Below, in pieces: positions 24,368-32,819 of a DNA stretch of 64,000 nt. The translations under genes and the position numbers were made by a program. How positions within the stretch are numbered: position 1 is the first letter of the stretch; each line of letters opens with the position of its first letter. This DNA is from DAOUJI01 sp034422875 (GTDB lineage: Bacteria; Chloroflexota; Dehalococcoidia; Lucifugimonadales; JAGWBF01): positions 1-64,000 of the forward strand of contig DAOUJI010000079.1 in assembly GCA_034422875.1 (NCBI GenBank). The letters run 5' to 3'. The notes beneath the pieces were generated by a model. That model was not told the origin of the DNA. It saw only the letters and a list, made by a program, of their open reading frames with translations, and made no database searches.

Positions 24368-26161
24368 CTATAGTTCCCGATAGTAATCCCGTACCTTTGT
24401 GGACATGAGCCGTCTACGCTCCTGGAGGAAATCGTCGTAGCCTTCAACCCCTACGGTATCCATCCCTGCCGGGATGCAGTGCGCCGTTAAGTTCTCCTGC
24501 AACTGGTCAGAGTCCGTAATCCCTCCATAGACGGGGGCGTTGCTTTTGCACTGTTTCCACAACTCTGAGAAGTACTTTGACGGCGGGCTGTCACTAATAG
24601 CAATGTTTATTTCACTCTGCATTACCACATAATTCGCGATCTGATTGTATCGACCACGTTGGAATCCTTTCTTCATCAAATAGTTTCGCGGGAACACATG
24701 ATGTATATGTGACTGGCCTTGAAGAAGATTCTGTACGGTCAGATCCCGTGAAAGGAAACCTTTATCGTTTCCCTTCACTTGACTCGCGAGGAATACGTTA
24801 AAATATGGGCTGCTGGCAACGGACGTGTCCATTTGTTGAGGCAGGCCCACATCCCAGAATGCATCGGATAGTTCAGCCCGTTCGATTGTATCGAGATAAG
24901 CCGATGCCCCTTGATTATCGATGTTTCCAACATCTACACCGAAGGTCGTTTCCGGCGCACCAGTGTATCTACCCGTTAGAACTGACATCACAAACCATCG
25001 GCGCACTAGCGCCTCAATGCGCTCTGCCGATTCACCCTGCCTACGTAATATCAAGTAGAGTATATACCCGAAGTTTACGGTGTTCTGGGACCTGATAAGT
25101 GAGGAATCCACGAATCCTGCAGAGCGCAGGATCATAATGAACTTTTTGAAATTAGTCTCGTTCATGTACCGCAGTATTCCGTCGCTAAGCTTGTGGAAGG
25201 ACTCTTCGGCAATGGCTTCCTCGTATGTGCGTGTCACGAAATTACGACCTGAGAGAAGAGCAACTAAATCCTCTAAGCGCCCTCTCTTGAACTGTGACGT
25301 AAAGACGACCCTGAGCATGTCGGTATATGAAGGGTCATAGAGGTCGTCCTTCTCCTCCTTCATCCATTTCATGGCCCGAAAGTAGTCCGTTGCGGCAAAG
25401 GCGTCGTCGTTTGCCAAGTCATTGTATGCTTCCGGAGCTACGGCGAGGTGGCAGAAGTAGTCGATGCATTTTCGTAAGAGGTGCCCACCGTGCTGTTCAC
25501 TGGCAGCCATCTTGGACATAACGAAGTCCGCGGCGTTCAGCGTGACACCCTGGGAGTTGATTCGAACGAAAATGTCGGCGACCGTCTCCACATCAAGGTC
25601 AGCGTTCAGGTCAATCAGGCCTAGAGAGTTGTGCTGGATGCCATCAAGCTGTTTCAAACTTTCATCTATCTTGCGTTTTTCGGCGTTCGGGTTCGCTTCA
25701 CAGTACTCCTCGAGTAGTTGGAGCATCCAGGCATCTGGGGCGAATACCTTGGCGATATCAGAAATCCATTCTGGGTCGCGGAGAATCGCAGCGTTGACCA
25801 CCTCAAAGCGTTCCTCACCGGGATGAAAGGCTATAGATATCCTCCTTCGCTTATAGTCTCTGTCGACAACCGGTTCACCAAGCAACGCGGCTAGGAGGGC
25901 CGTCACGCGTTGCTGGCCGTCAATCAGGACGCGCTTTCCGCTGGACTGAGTGCCGTCTTTTAAGCGTACGTCCGGGTTTTGCCATGCGATGAGATACCCA
26001 ACAGGATAACCTCTATAAAGAGAATCTATAAAATCACGCACCTTGGCAGCGTTCCACACAAAGGGGCGTTGTATCTCAGGAATGGCAATCTGCTCGGACT
26101 TGATCCAAGTTAATAGAGTTTGAATGGGGTACTGATTAACTGAGTAACGCTGAACAGGCAT
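24368..26161 (-). CDS. DUF262 domain protein (GmrSD-like), second locus
   Basis: A 597-residue protein with an N-terminal DUF262 domain: IAIPEIQRPFVWNAAKVRDF and RVLIDGQQRVTALLAALLG (DGQQR motif). The C-terminal part carries HIHHVFPRNYLMKKGF followed by NQIANYVVMQ and a Lys/Phe motif, a His-Me-type nuclease signature like DUF1524. It is only distantly similar to the protein at 5191-7281. Start ATG 26161 has AGGAGG 7 nt upstream; the frame extends to 26182 but without a ribosome site. Probable role is restriction of foreign DNA. The gene and flanks are more AT-rich than the catabolic genes on either side, suggesting acquisition. No flanking repeat was found. Confidence 0.85.
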   Translation of the reverse strand: MPVQRYSVNQYPIQTLLTWIKSEQIAIPEIQRPFVWNAAKVRDFIDSLYRGYPVGYLIAWQNPDVRLKDGTQSSGKRVLIDGQQRVTALLAALLGEPVVDRDYKRRRISIAFHPGEERFEVVNAAILRDPEWISDIAKVFAPDAWMLQLLEEYCEANPNAEKRKIDESLKQLDGIQHNSLGLIDLNADLDVETVADIFVRINSQGVTLNAADFVMSKMAASEQHGGHLLRKCIDYFCHLAVAPEAYNDLANDDAFAATDYFRAMKWMKEEKDDLYDPSYTDMLRVVFTSQFKRGRLEDLVALLSGRNFVTRTYEEAIAEESFHKLSDGILRYMNETNFKKFIMILRSAGFVDSSLIRSQNTVNFGYILYLILRRQGESAERIEALVRRWFVMSVLTGRYTGAPETTFGVDVGNIDNQGASAYLDTIERAELSDAFWDVGLPQQMDTSVASSPYFNVFLASQVKGNDKGFLSRDLTVQNLLQGQSHIHHVFPRNYLMKKGFQRGRYNQIANYVVMQSEINIAISDSPPSKYFSELWKQCKSNAPVYGGITDSDQLQENLTAHCIPAGMDTVGVEGYDDFLQERRRLMSTKVRDYYREL

Positions 26162-26512
26162 CCCGATTCCTCCTACGGACATTTAGCACTGTCATTAGAC
26201 TTGTGGGTACACTGTCTTCCGCATCCATCCGATTCAAAGAGTCGTTTCCAGCCGCCACCTATCTCCACTGACTAGTTCAGGATGCGGAGCCCTGTATACG
26301 CTTAGGTCTGATGACCCCAGGATTCTCGAGTAAGCAGAACAGATGGGCTGGACTGCCTTCGATTTCTTTTGTTCGTCATCAGGTTCAATCGGAGTGCCTA
26401 GGTCGACGGACTCGGTCTAGTTTATAATATGTGTCCGTCTGCTGCATCTGATAATGCATTATGACCCAGGACTCAGTTTGATATTCATACGTTCCTCAAT
26501 TACTTTGTAGTC
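26162..26512. other. 351-bp AT-richer intergenic region
   Basis: Divergent region between the DUF262 gene and the RHH gene. It holds a TATAAT at 26423-26428 with no good -35 box, and the palindrome at 26451-26462. No gene seen on either strand. Confidence 0.5.
26451..26462. promoter_or_regulatory. 12-bp palindrome upstream of the RHH gene
   Basis: ATAATGCATTAT, a perfect palindrome 50 bp upstream of the RHH gene. RHH antitoxins commonly bind such palindromes in their own promoters; here this is inference. Confidence 0.35.
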
Positions 26513-26794
26513 ATGGCTAAACGACTTCAATTCTTCCTAAATGATGATGAATATGCGGAGATGCAAGCCGCCGCTCGGAGCCAGCAGATGAGTGTTGCTG
26601 AGTGGATCCGGCATACATTGCTCACGGCTATGGAGGACCAGGCAAGAACAGTCGACGCCAAACTGAAAGCCATCGCCGAGGCATCAAGCCACCAGTTTCC
26701 AACGGCTGATATAGACCTCATGCTCTGTGAGATTGAGACCGGACAGCGACCGACACAGTCCCCGCCTACCCAAACCTCAACGAGTTCCCTTTAA
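26513..26794 (+). CDS. Ribbon-helix-helix antitoxin-like protein
   Basis: A 93-residue protein with an N-terminal ribbon-helix-helix DNA-binding fold: KRLQFFLNDDEYAEMQAAAR then MSVAEWIRHTLLTAM. The second half is a likely toxin-binding helix plus a disordered Pro/Thr/Ser-rich tail. No PIN/VapC, RelE or other toxin gene follows; the next gene is an SDR 78 bp away. It is thus an orphan antitoxin or a transcription regulator, possibly acting on the palindrome upstream. Confidence 0.75.
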   Translation: MAKRLQFFLNDDEYAEMQAAARSQQMSVAEWIRHTLLTAMEDQARTVDAKLKAIAEASSHQFPTADIDLMLCEIETGQRPTQSPPTQTSTSSL

Positions 26795-26872
26795 TACCAC
26801 GCCCCTTGCCCGCCTCGAACAGTCACACTACACTTCCATCCAACCCGGACCAGCTTGATAAGGAGTGTTGAT

Positions 26873-27667
26873 ATGAGCCTTCCGGTTTTCGACGTTACAG
26901 GCAAGAAGGTGCTGTGTGTAGGGGCAGGGCGTGGCATAGGCAAGGGCATTGCGCTGGCGTTTGGGGAGGCTGGGGCGGACGTGGCTGTCACCGGCCTCAC
27001 TCCGGTAGGAGCCAACGCCGTAGCCGAGGAAATCCGAGGGATGGGGCGGCAAGGGTTGGCATTCCACGGCGACGCCACCAAGGCCGCAGACATGGACCAA
27101 CTGGCCGAGCAGGTGTTGTCCGCGTTCGGGCATTTGGACGTGCTGGTCAACTGCGTAGGGGACGCCATTCAGGCTCCGGTGGCCCCGCTGCCCGACGGAG
27201 GCCCGCCCGCAATGTCGGAGGAGGACTGGCATCGCATCGTCGATCTAAACCTGACCGAGGCGTTCCAGGGCTGCCGCGCCTTCGGCCCCCACTTCCTGGA
27301 AAGGCGGCAGGGTTCGGTGATAAACATCTCCGGCTGGGCTTCGTTCCGCGGCATGGCCCGGCGGTCCGCCTACGACGCAGCCAAAGCCGGACTCATGCGC
27401 TTCACCGAGTGTATCGCCCAGGAATGGGCTCCCTACAACATCCGGGTCAACGCCATCGCTCCAGGCCGCTTCCCGGACAAGGACCAGCTATCTGATGAAG
27501 CCTACCAACAACGGCAGGAACAAGCGAAAGAAACTGTGCTGCTGGGCCGGCTGGGTGAACTGAAGGAAGTGGGATACCTGGCCGTATACCTGGCGTCCCC
27601 CGCCGGAGACTACGTGACAGGCCAGACTTGGGCCATAGACGGCGGCATCAGTATCATGTCGCCTTAA
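26873..27667 (+). CDS. Short-chain dehydrogenase/reductase
   Basis: A 264-residue classical SDR using NAD(P). The Rossmann motif is AGRGIGKGIALAF (near residue 16), NCVG follows beta-4, the catalytic Ser/Tyr/Lys are in SVINISGW and YDAAKAG, and the C-terminus is GQTWAIDGGIS. AAGGAG lies upstream of ATG 26873; the longer in-frame start is unlikely. Substrate unknown. It is separate from the SDR cluster at 35.9-38.2 kb. Confidence 0.9.
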   Translation: MSLPVFDVTGKKVLCVGAGRGIGKGIALAFGEAGADVAVTGLTPVGANAVAEEIRGMGRQGLAFHGDATKAADMDQLAEQVLSAFGHLDVLVNCVGDAIQAPVAPLPDGGPPAMSEEDWHRIVDLNLTEAFQGCRAFGPHFLERRQGSVINISGWASFRGMARRSAYDAAKAGLMRFTECIAQEWAPYNIRVNAIAPGRFPDKDQLSDEAYQQRQEQAKETVLLGRLGELKEVGYLAVYLASPAGDYVTGQTWAIDGGISIMSP

Positions 27668-27712
27668 GGACGGTCGAGGTGGGAACCCTCCTGATGCGGG
27701 CTGTCCTCTAGC

Positions 27713-29065
27713 TCAGAGAGACGGCTCCAGATCGAACCCTATAACCCTCTCGCACCAGCGAGCCACTGCCAGCAGATTCGCCTCACCGAAACGTGTTCCG
27801 GCGAGTTGGACTCCCAGGGGAAGCCCTGACTCACTGAGTCCCGTAGGCAGGGTGACAGTGGGCAGACCAGCCGAGGTCCAGGGTCGCTGGAACACCGGGT
27901 CTCCGGTAGTGTTAAGGTCCCGTGGGGCGGGCGTCGGAGTGGACGGCATTATCAGGGCGTCGTAGCGTCCTGCCAGTGCATTCAAGTCTACGCTCAGACG
28001 CCTCCTGTGCCGCTGGGCCTGAACATAGTGGACCGCGGGGACAAGCATCCCCGTCTCTATGTTGGCCCTGAGCTTGGGGCCGAAGTCGTCGGCCCGGACC
28101 TTGTAATTGGCCTCGTGGTATGCCGCGCACTCCACGTTCATCACGATGTGATGGATTGGGTAACAGGTCTCGAAGCTCTCGGGAAGCTCGACTTCCTCTA
28201 CTATGGCTCCGGCGGTTTCAAGGGCATGGACCACTGACTCGGTGTGCTCGTGCACTTCCGGATAGCACACCTCCATGAAAAACTCCCGAAGCAGTCCCAG
28301 CCGGGGCCTGTTCGGGGACGCCTCCAGACTCCCGACGTAGTCCTCCACGGGCGCCGTGGACGAGCCTGGGTCCACCGGGTCGTGGCCGCTCATGGCCTGT
28401 AACAGGAGCGCCGAGTCTTCCACTGACCGCACAATGATGCCCACGGTGTCCAGAGACCAGCTCACCGGAAATACTCCGTGGCGGCTGATGCGTCCATAGG
28501 ACGGCTTGAGGCCCACAACTCCGTTATAGGCTGCCGGACGGCAGGTCGAGCCGCCCGTTTGGGAACCCAGAGCTCCGGCGCACATTCGAGCGGCCACGGC
28601 CGCCGCCGAGCCACTGCTGGAGCCGCCCGGTGTGTGTTCCAGGTCCCACGGGTTGTGAGTGTGTGAGGGGTCCGATGTGGCGAACTCCGTCGTCACCGTC
28701 TTTCCCAGCACCACCATACCCGCTTCTCGGAGCTTGGCGACACAGGTGGCGTCATATGATGGAACAAAGTCCTGGTGTATGGGGGAACAGGCAGTGGTCT
28801 TAAGGTCTTTGGTGTAGAAGATGTCCTTCAACCCGACGGGGACTCCATGCAAAGGACCCCTGGGGCCGGAGCTTTCCAGCTCCCTGTCCAGGTCTGTGGC
28901 TGCGCCCAAAGCTCCTTCACGATCGATGGTCACCCAGGCTTGCAACCGGGGCTCCAGCCGGTCGATTTGTCCCAGCAGAGCCTCCACAATCCCGGTGGAG
29001 GTTACGGCGCCTTCACGTATGGCTCGGCCCGACTCGGACAGGCCCAGGCGGTGGAATTCTGTCAT
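27713..29065 (-). CDS. Amidase (amidase signature family, GatA/AtzE-like)
   Basis: A 450-residue amidase with the Ser-cisSer-Lys triad: Lys in GVPVGLKDIFYTK (about 83), the Gly/Ser box HTPGGSSSGSAAAVAARM and the acylating Ser in SQTGGSTCRPAAYNGVVG, where Thr/Cys replace the usual Ile of GSIRxPA. It hydrolyses an amide to a carboxylic acid and ammonia. Start ATG 29065 matches the family; the frame continues upstream through a palindromic repeat but that part is not protein-like. It follows a small AtzG-like gene, which supports an AtzE-type amidase that needs a small subunit. Confidence 0.88.
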   Translation of the reverse strand: MTEFHRLGLSESGRAIREGAVTSTGIVEALLGQIDRLEPRLQAWVTIDREGALGAATDLDRELESSGPRGPLHGVPVGLKDIFYTKDLKTTACSPIHQDFVPSYDATCVAKLREAGMVVLGKTVTTEFATSDPSHTHNPWDLEHTPGGSSSGSAAAVAARMCAGALGSQTGGSTCRPAAYNGVVGLKPSYGRISRHGVFPVSWSLDTVGIIVRSVEDSALLLQAMSGHDPVDPGSSTAPVEDYVGSLEASPNRPRLGLLREFFMEVCYPEVHEHTESVVHALETAGAIVEEVELPESFETCYPIHHIVMNVECAAYHEANYKVRADDFGPKLRANIETGMLVPAVHYVQAQRHRRRLSVDLNALAGRYDALIMPSTPTPAPRDLNTTGDPVFQRPWTSAGLPTVTLPTGLSESGLPLGVQLAGTRFGEANLLAVARWCERVIGFDLEPSL

Positions 29066-29086
29066 ATCCTCTGCCTCTCTAAGACC

Positions 29087-29108
29087 TCTTCCCACTTGAG
29101 GGGGAAGA
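29087..29108. repeat. Dispersed palindromic repeat copy
   Basis: TCTTCCC (29087-29093) pairs with GGGAAGA (29102-29108). It belongs to the CT-rich hairpin family also seen near 37.43, 51.6, 56.17 and 57.13 kb. Confidence 0.5.
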
Positions 29109-29201
29109 TTGAGATGGGGGGTGAACAGGTCTGTGTTAGGTCGCAGCCGACGGGTTATGCAAAGGTCTCCCTCCGTCGGGAAGGTTGCAGACAAACACTC
29201 T

Positions 29202-29378
29202 TCACAAGAAGAAGGCAGGCTCTTGTTCGGCGCCGGGCGGATGTTCCATGACGGCGTTTACGCTGTCGGCCATGTCAACCAAAGCGGTGTCCAGAACTTC
29301 GGCCCTCTCCTTCCCAAGCAACCTCTCCGCCACCCAGCGAAGCTCTTCGGTCAGGGTTTCAAGGGAAGTCTGTGCCAC
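29202..29378 (-). CDS. AtzG-like (DUF4089-type) small amidase partner
   Basis: A 58-residue protein starting at GTG 29378, with AAGGA upstream that overlaps the stop of the cyclophilin gene (9-nt gap, likely coupled translation). The sequence has two helices (LTEELRWVAERLLGKERAEV and LDTALVDMADSVNAVMEHP) and ends EQEPAFFL. This matches the pattern of AtzG/DUF4089 proteins, which end in an ExxPAxxF motif and stabilise AtzE-type amidases such as 1-carboxybiuret hydrolase. The amidase gene follows on the same strand after a 136-bp gap. Family assignment rests on pattern and context, not on a search. Confidence 0.6.
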   Translation of the reverse strand: MAQTSLETLTEELRWVAERLLGKERAEVLDTALVDMADSVNAVMEHPPGAEQEPAFFL

Positions 29379-29387
29379 AGCCAGTCC

Positions 29388-30056
29388 TTACTCAGGAGTC
29401 TCCTCGATGACGATGCTCTCGATTATCACGTCGTCGACGGGCTTGTCGCGGGCTCCTGTGGCCGCTTCTGATATCGCCACCACCACGTCCTGACCTTCGG
29501 TCACCTCTCCAAAGATGGTGTGTTTCCCGGTGAGCCAGGGAGTGGGCACGGTGGTTATGAAGAACTGGGAGCCGTTGGTGTTCGGTCCGGCGTTGGCCAT
29601 GGCCAGCAGCCCGGGTTTGTCAAAGGACAGACCAGAGACGATCTCGTCCTGGAACTGGTAGCCTGGTCCACCCGTGCCGGTGCCGGTGGGGTCGCCCCCC
29701 TGAATCATAAAGTCCTTGATAACTCTGTGGAATATGACGCCATTGTAGAAGCCGTCGTTGGACAGCTTGACGAAGTTTCCTACGGTGACGGGAGTCTGGT
29801 CATCGAATAGTTCGACTACTATGGCGCCTTTGTTAGTGTTTATCGTGGCTGTCACTATGATGTTCCTACTTTCTTCAGATTGGGAAACCGGAGTCTCAGT
29901 GGGCTTGGGTATGGGCGTAGTCGTGGGTTTGGGTGTCGGCGCCGTAGTCGGCGTGAAGGTCGGGTCTTCGCCCCCGCAGGCCGAAACTGCGACAACTCCG
30001 ACCAGCGCTGCAATCACCAACGCAGCAGCTGAAAATTTCGAGGCAACGGATTTCAC
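29388..30056 (-). CDS. Cyclophilin-type peptidyl-prolyl isomerase lipoprotein
   Basis: A 222-residue exported lipoprotein. The signal peptide ends in VSACGG (lipobox, Cys27), followed by a Thr/Pro-rich linker (about 32-58) and a cyclophilin domain: TNKGAIVVELF, NGVIFHRVIKDFMIQGGDPTG (the FHRVI and MIQGGD core), MANAGPNTNGSQFFIT and TIFGEVTEGQDVV. It should catalyse Pro isomerisation of extracytoplasmic proteins. It is first in an apparent operon with the AtzG-like and amidase genes, an unexpected partnership. Confidence 0.92.
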   Translation of the reverse strand: MKSVASKFSAAALVIAALVGVVAVSACGGEDPTFTPTTAPTPKPTTTPIPKPTETPVSQSEESRNIIVTATINTNKGAIVVELFDDQTPVTVGNFVKLSNDGFYNGVIFHRVIKDFMIQGGDPTGTGTGGPGYQFQDEIVSGLSFDKPGLLAMANAGPNTNGSQFFITTVPTPWLTGKHTIFGEVTEGQDVVVAISEAATGARDKPVDDVIIESIVIEETPE

Positions 30057-30207
30057 GGCTGCTAATTATATAGTAGTGTAACGCCAACGTCACTACGGAC
30101 CCTTAGCATGCGAAAGAGGGGGCATCGCCAGCAGTTCTGAGACAGGGATTGACCACCGTTTGGCCCACGTCTACACTGCAAGCCTGGCACGGGGTGAAAG
30201 GAGCGGT

Positions 30208-30642
30208 ATGGACTGCCCGCGTTGCGACGTCGAGTTGACTGTGGAAAAACACAAAGGTCTCGAAGTGGACAGGTGTCCCAAATGTGACGGGATGTGGCTT
30301 GAGCATCACGAACTGGGCGAGCTGGAAGACAGTGTCGCCGACGACATCCCCAAGGGCAGCCTGATGACCTGGTCATACGGCTCCGACCTTCTCTGCCCCC
30401 ACTGCAAGGACCACCTGAAATGGTTCAGGTACAGATACTACGACGTGGAAATGGACTACTGCGAGAAGGAACACGGCTTCTGGCTGGACAAAGGCGAGGA
30501 CAAGAAGGTCCTGGAAGTGATGGACAAGCGAAACAAGGACCTCAAGAGGTCAGCCAGCGCTGAGCAGAACTGGGAGAAGTTCCTGGCGGGGGTCAACTCC
30601 AAGGGTTTTTTCGACAGGGTCAAGGACCTGTTCCGTAGATAG
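30208..30642 (+). CDS. TFIIB-type zinc-ribbon domain protein
   Basis: A 144-residue cytosolic protein with two zinc-ribbon halves: MDCPRCDVELTVEKHKGLEV then DRCPKCDGMWLEHHELGEL, and LCPHCKDHLKWF then DYCEKEHGFWLDKGE. The zf-TFIIB-like family has this doublet (CPRC...CPxCxGxWLD). A basic helical tail ends in FFDRVKDLFRR. Start ATG 30208 follows AAAGGAG; the frame extends further upstream but only this start fits the family. Function unknown. It precedes the hydroxyacid dehydrogenase gene by 27 bp and is probably co-transcribed. Confidence 0.87.
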   Translation: MDCPRCDVELTVEKHKGLEVDRCPKCDGMWLEHHELGELEDSVADDIPKGSLMTWSYGSDLLCPHCKDHLKWFRYRYYDVEMDYCEKEHGFWLDKGEDKKVLEVMDKRNKDLKRSASAEQNWEKFLAGVNSKGFFDRVKDLFRR

Positions 30643-30669
30643 GCATTCTCAACAATTCAGGAGCGAATC

Positions 30670-31653
30670 ATGGCAGAGCAGCGAGCAAAAGTCGTCTTCC
30701 AAGCGATTCCGGCATACAAGTCACGGGCGGAAACTATGGCCCGGGCAGCTCCGCCGGAAATCAACTTCGTCGTCGTGGACGCGACTCTACCCGAGGACGA
30801 ACAAATCAGGCAGTGCGCAGGCGCCGCGGCTCTCATCATTACACCAAACACTTTCTCCCTGAACATCCTGAGGGGATGCCCCTCAGTCAAGCTGGTGCAG
30901 ACCATCAGCGCCGGCTACGACCGGATAGACGTGAAAGCGGCCGGCGAGATGGGCGTGCTGGTGGCCAACAACGGCGGCGCCAACGCCATATCCGTGGCCG
31001 AACACGCCCTGACGCTAATGATGTCCGTGGGACGACACACCATGACCCACTGGCACAACACCGTAAAGGAAGGGAAGTGGCGGGTGAGCATCGATGGTCC
31101 GATAACCGAACTTACCGGCAAGACCGTGGGCATCGTCGGGCTCGGACACATCGGCAAGCAGGTCGCCAAGCGTCTCACCGCATTCGACACCGAGACCATC
31201 TACAACGACATCGCTTCCATTCCTCCTGAGACGGAGCGGGAGTTGAAGGTGCGGCCTGTCGACTTCGACCAACTGCTAAGAGATTCGGACATAGTGAGCG
31301 TCCATGTGCCGTTGAACCGGCAGACAAGGGGCATGATAAGCACAAGGGAGCTGGGCCTGATGAAGCCCACCGCCTATCTAATCAACACTTGCCGCGGCCC
31401 GGTGGTGGACGAGGCCGCTCTGTACGAGGCTCTTACCACCGGAGTCATCACCGCCGCCGGACTGGACGTCCTGGAAGAGGAGCCTACGCCGGTCGACAAC
31501 CCGCTGTTCGGTTTGGACAACGTGGTCGTGACCCCCCATATGGCGGGCAATACAGCGGAGAGCGAAGTGCGCGCCACCGCTTTCGCTATGGAGAACATCC
31601 AACGGATGTTGTCAGGCCAGGAACCTGAGTCCCTGGTTACACCCGAAGACTAG
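30670..31653 (+). CDS. D-2-hydroxyacid dehydrogenase family protein
   Basis: A 327-residue NAD(P)-dependent oxidoreductase. VQTISAGYDRIDVKAAGEMG is the substrate-domain loop, GKTVGIVGLGHIGKQVAK (about 148-165) the Rossmann GxGxxG, LINTCRGPVVDEAAL carries the catalytic Arg region, DVLEEEPTP the Glu, and VVTPHMAGNT the catalytic His (HMAGNT). It interconverts a 2-oxoacid and D-2-hydroxyacid; phosphoglycerate dehydrogenase-like or glyoxylate reductase-like activity cannot be told apart. AGGAG is 6 nt before ATG. Its stop overlaps the convergent solute-binding gene. Confidence 0.9.
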   Translation: MAEQRAKVVFQAIPAYKSRAETMARAAPPEINFVVVDATLPEDEQIRQCAGAAALIITPNTFSLNILRGCPSVKLVQTISAGYDRIDVKAAGEMGVLVANNGGANAISVAEHALTLMMSVGRHTMTHWHNTVKEGKWRVSIDGPITELTGKTVGIVGLGHIGKQVAKRLTAFDTETIYNDIASIPPETERELKVRPVDFDQLLRDSDIVSVHVPLNRQTRGMISTRELGLMKPTAYLINTCRGPVVDEAALYEALTTGVITAAGLDVLEEEPTPVDNPLFGLDNVVVTPHMAGNTAESEVRATAFAMENIQRMLSGQEPESLVTPED

Positions 31654-32804
31654 TCCTGGGCCTGAGGGTGTTCCAGCCGCACGGGATAGATAGGGTCGGC
31701 CTCACGCAGCTCCGGGGGCCAGACCACGACTTTCCTTCCCTGCTGCCACTGGACGATTACCACCGATCTCCCCACCTGGCGACCCGTTTCAGGCTCAATC
31801 TTGAATCGTCCATAGAAGGTCGTGAAGTCGAGCTTTGAAGCCTGGGCACGGAGAATTCCGTTGTCCAGAGAACCCGTGTCCTCCACGCACCTTTGGGCAA
31901 TCATCCCCGCCGCATACGCCTGGGCCATTGCGTAGTCTCCGCCGCCGGGCAAGAACATGGAGTGTCTTGAGCCGAGGGTCTCGACCGTGGGTCCATAGTC
32001 CGGCTGGTAGACCGCCGCCGGTTCCCACTGGCTGGGACCCATGAAACCTTCCACAGCCGGGCCCAACTCCATAGCAAACTCGGCCACACCGGCTACTACG
32101 ACGGCGACGGCGCCGGACTCCAATCCAGACCTTGACAGCATACGGGCCAGAGCCAGGTCGTCTTGAATCCTGCCCACTCCTATGACCGCATCCGGCTTTG
32201 AGGCCTGCAGATTTTGGAAGTCCAAAGCCGACTCGCTGAAAGGCGGAGTGTATCTTGCGTCGAAGCATACCTCGAATCCCCTGGATCGAGCGTAGTCCAC
32301 AGCCCCACGCACCACCTCTCGCGGGAACGAGCCTCGGCTGGATGCTATCACCGCCAGCCTGGAGGCGGAATCGTCCGCTTCCCTGGCAATGTCTATAACC
32401 CCTTCCAGGTAGCGGCTGGCGGGCGTGAGAACACCGACGACCCACCTGTATCCTTTGGCGTAAATGTCGTCGGAGGCGCCTCCGTGGCACCAGAGGACCC
32501 GTTCGTGTTCTTCAGCTACAGAAGCAGCCGCCAAGCTCAAGGAGCTGGCGTATGGGCTGAACAGCAGGTCAACCTGGTCATCAACGATGAGTCTTCTGGT
32601 AACTTCGATCGCCGAAGCGGTGGAACTCTCGTCGTCGTACCAAACCAACTCAACCGGGCGCGCCAGTCCTGAAACGGTGAAACCTCCGTCAGAGTTGCAG
32701 TCCTCTACCCATGCCTGGGCGCCCTTGAGGGCCTGGGTTCCCTGACTGGCGAACTGCCCTGTGAGGGATGCGGGCATCCCCGCCCTGACAACGTTGTCGG
32801 CCAT
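31650..32804 (-). CDS. ABC-type branched-chain-amino-acid-like binding protein without signal peptide
   Basis: A 384-residue type I periplasmic-binding fold: AGMPASLTGQFASQGTQALK (about 8-27) is the typical LivK-like start, with VELVWYDDESSTASAIEVTR and DQVDLLFSPYASSLSLAAAS following. There is no signal peptide, lipobox or membrane segment, so it should be cytosolic, like the AmiC sensor. It lies 15 bp downstream of the FIST gene on the same strand; no permease or ATPase is nearby. A ligand sensor rather than a transporter component is inferred. Confidence 0.85.
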   Translation of the reverse strand: MADNVVRAGMPASLTGQFASQGTQALKGAQAWVEDCNSDGGFTVSGLARPVELVWYDDESSTASAIEVTRRLIVDDQVDLLFSPYASSLSLAAASVAEEHERVLWCHGGASDDIYAKGYRWVVGVLTPASRYLEGVIDIAREADDSASRLAVIASSRGSFPREVVRGAVDYARSRGFEVCFDARYTPPFSESALDFQNLQASKPDAVIGVGRIQDDLALARMLSRSGLESGAVAVVVAGVAEFAMELGPAVEGFMGPSQWEPAAVYQPDYGPTVETLGSRHSMFLPGGGDYAMAQAYAAGMIAQRCVEDTGSLDNGILRAQASKLDFTTFYGRFKIEPETGRQVGRSVVIVQWQQGRKVVVWPPELREADPIYPVRLEHPQAQD

Positions 32805-32819
32805 GAGACCGCCCCAGGA

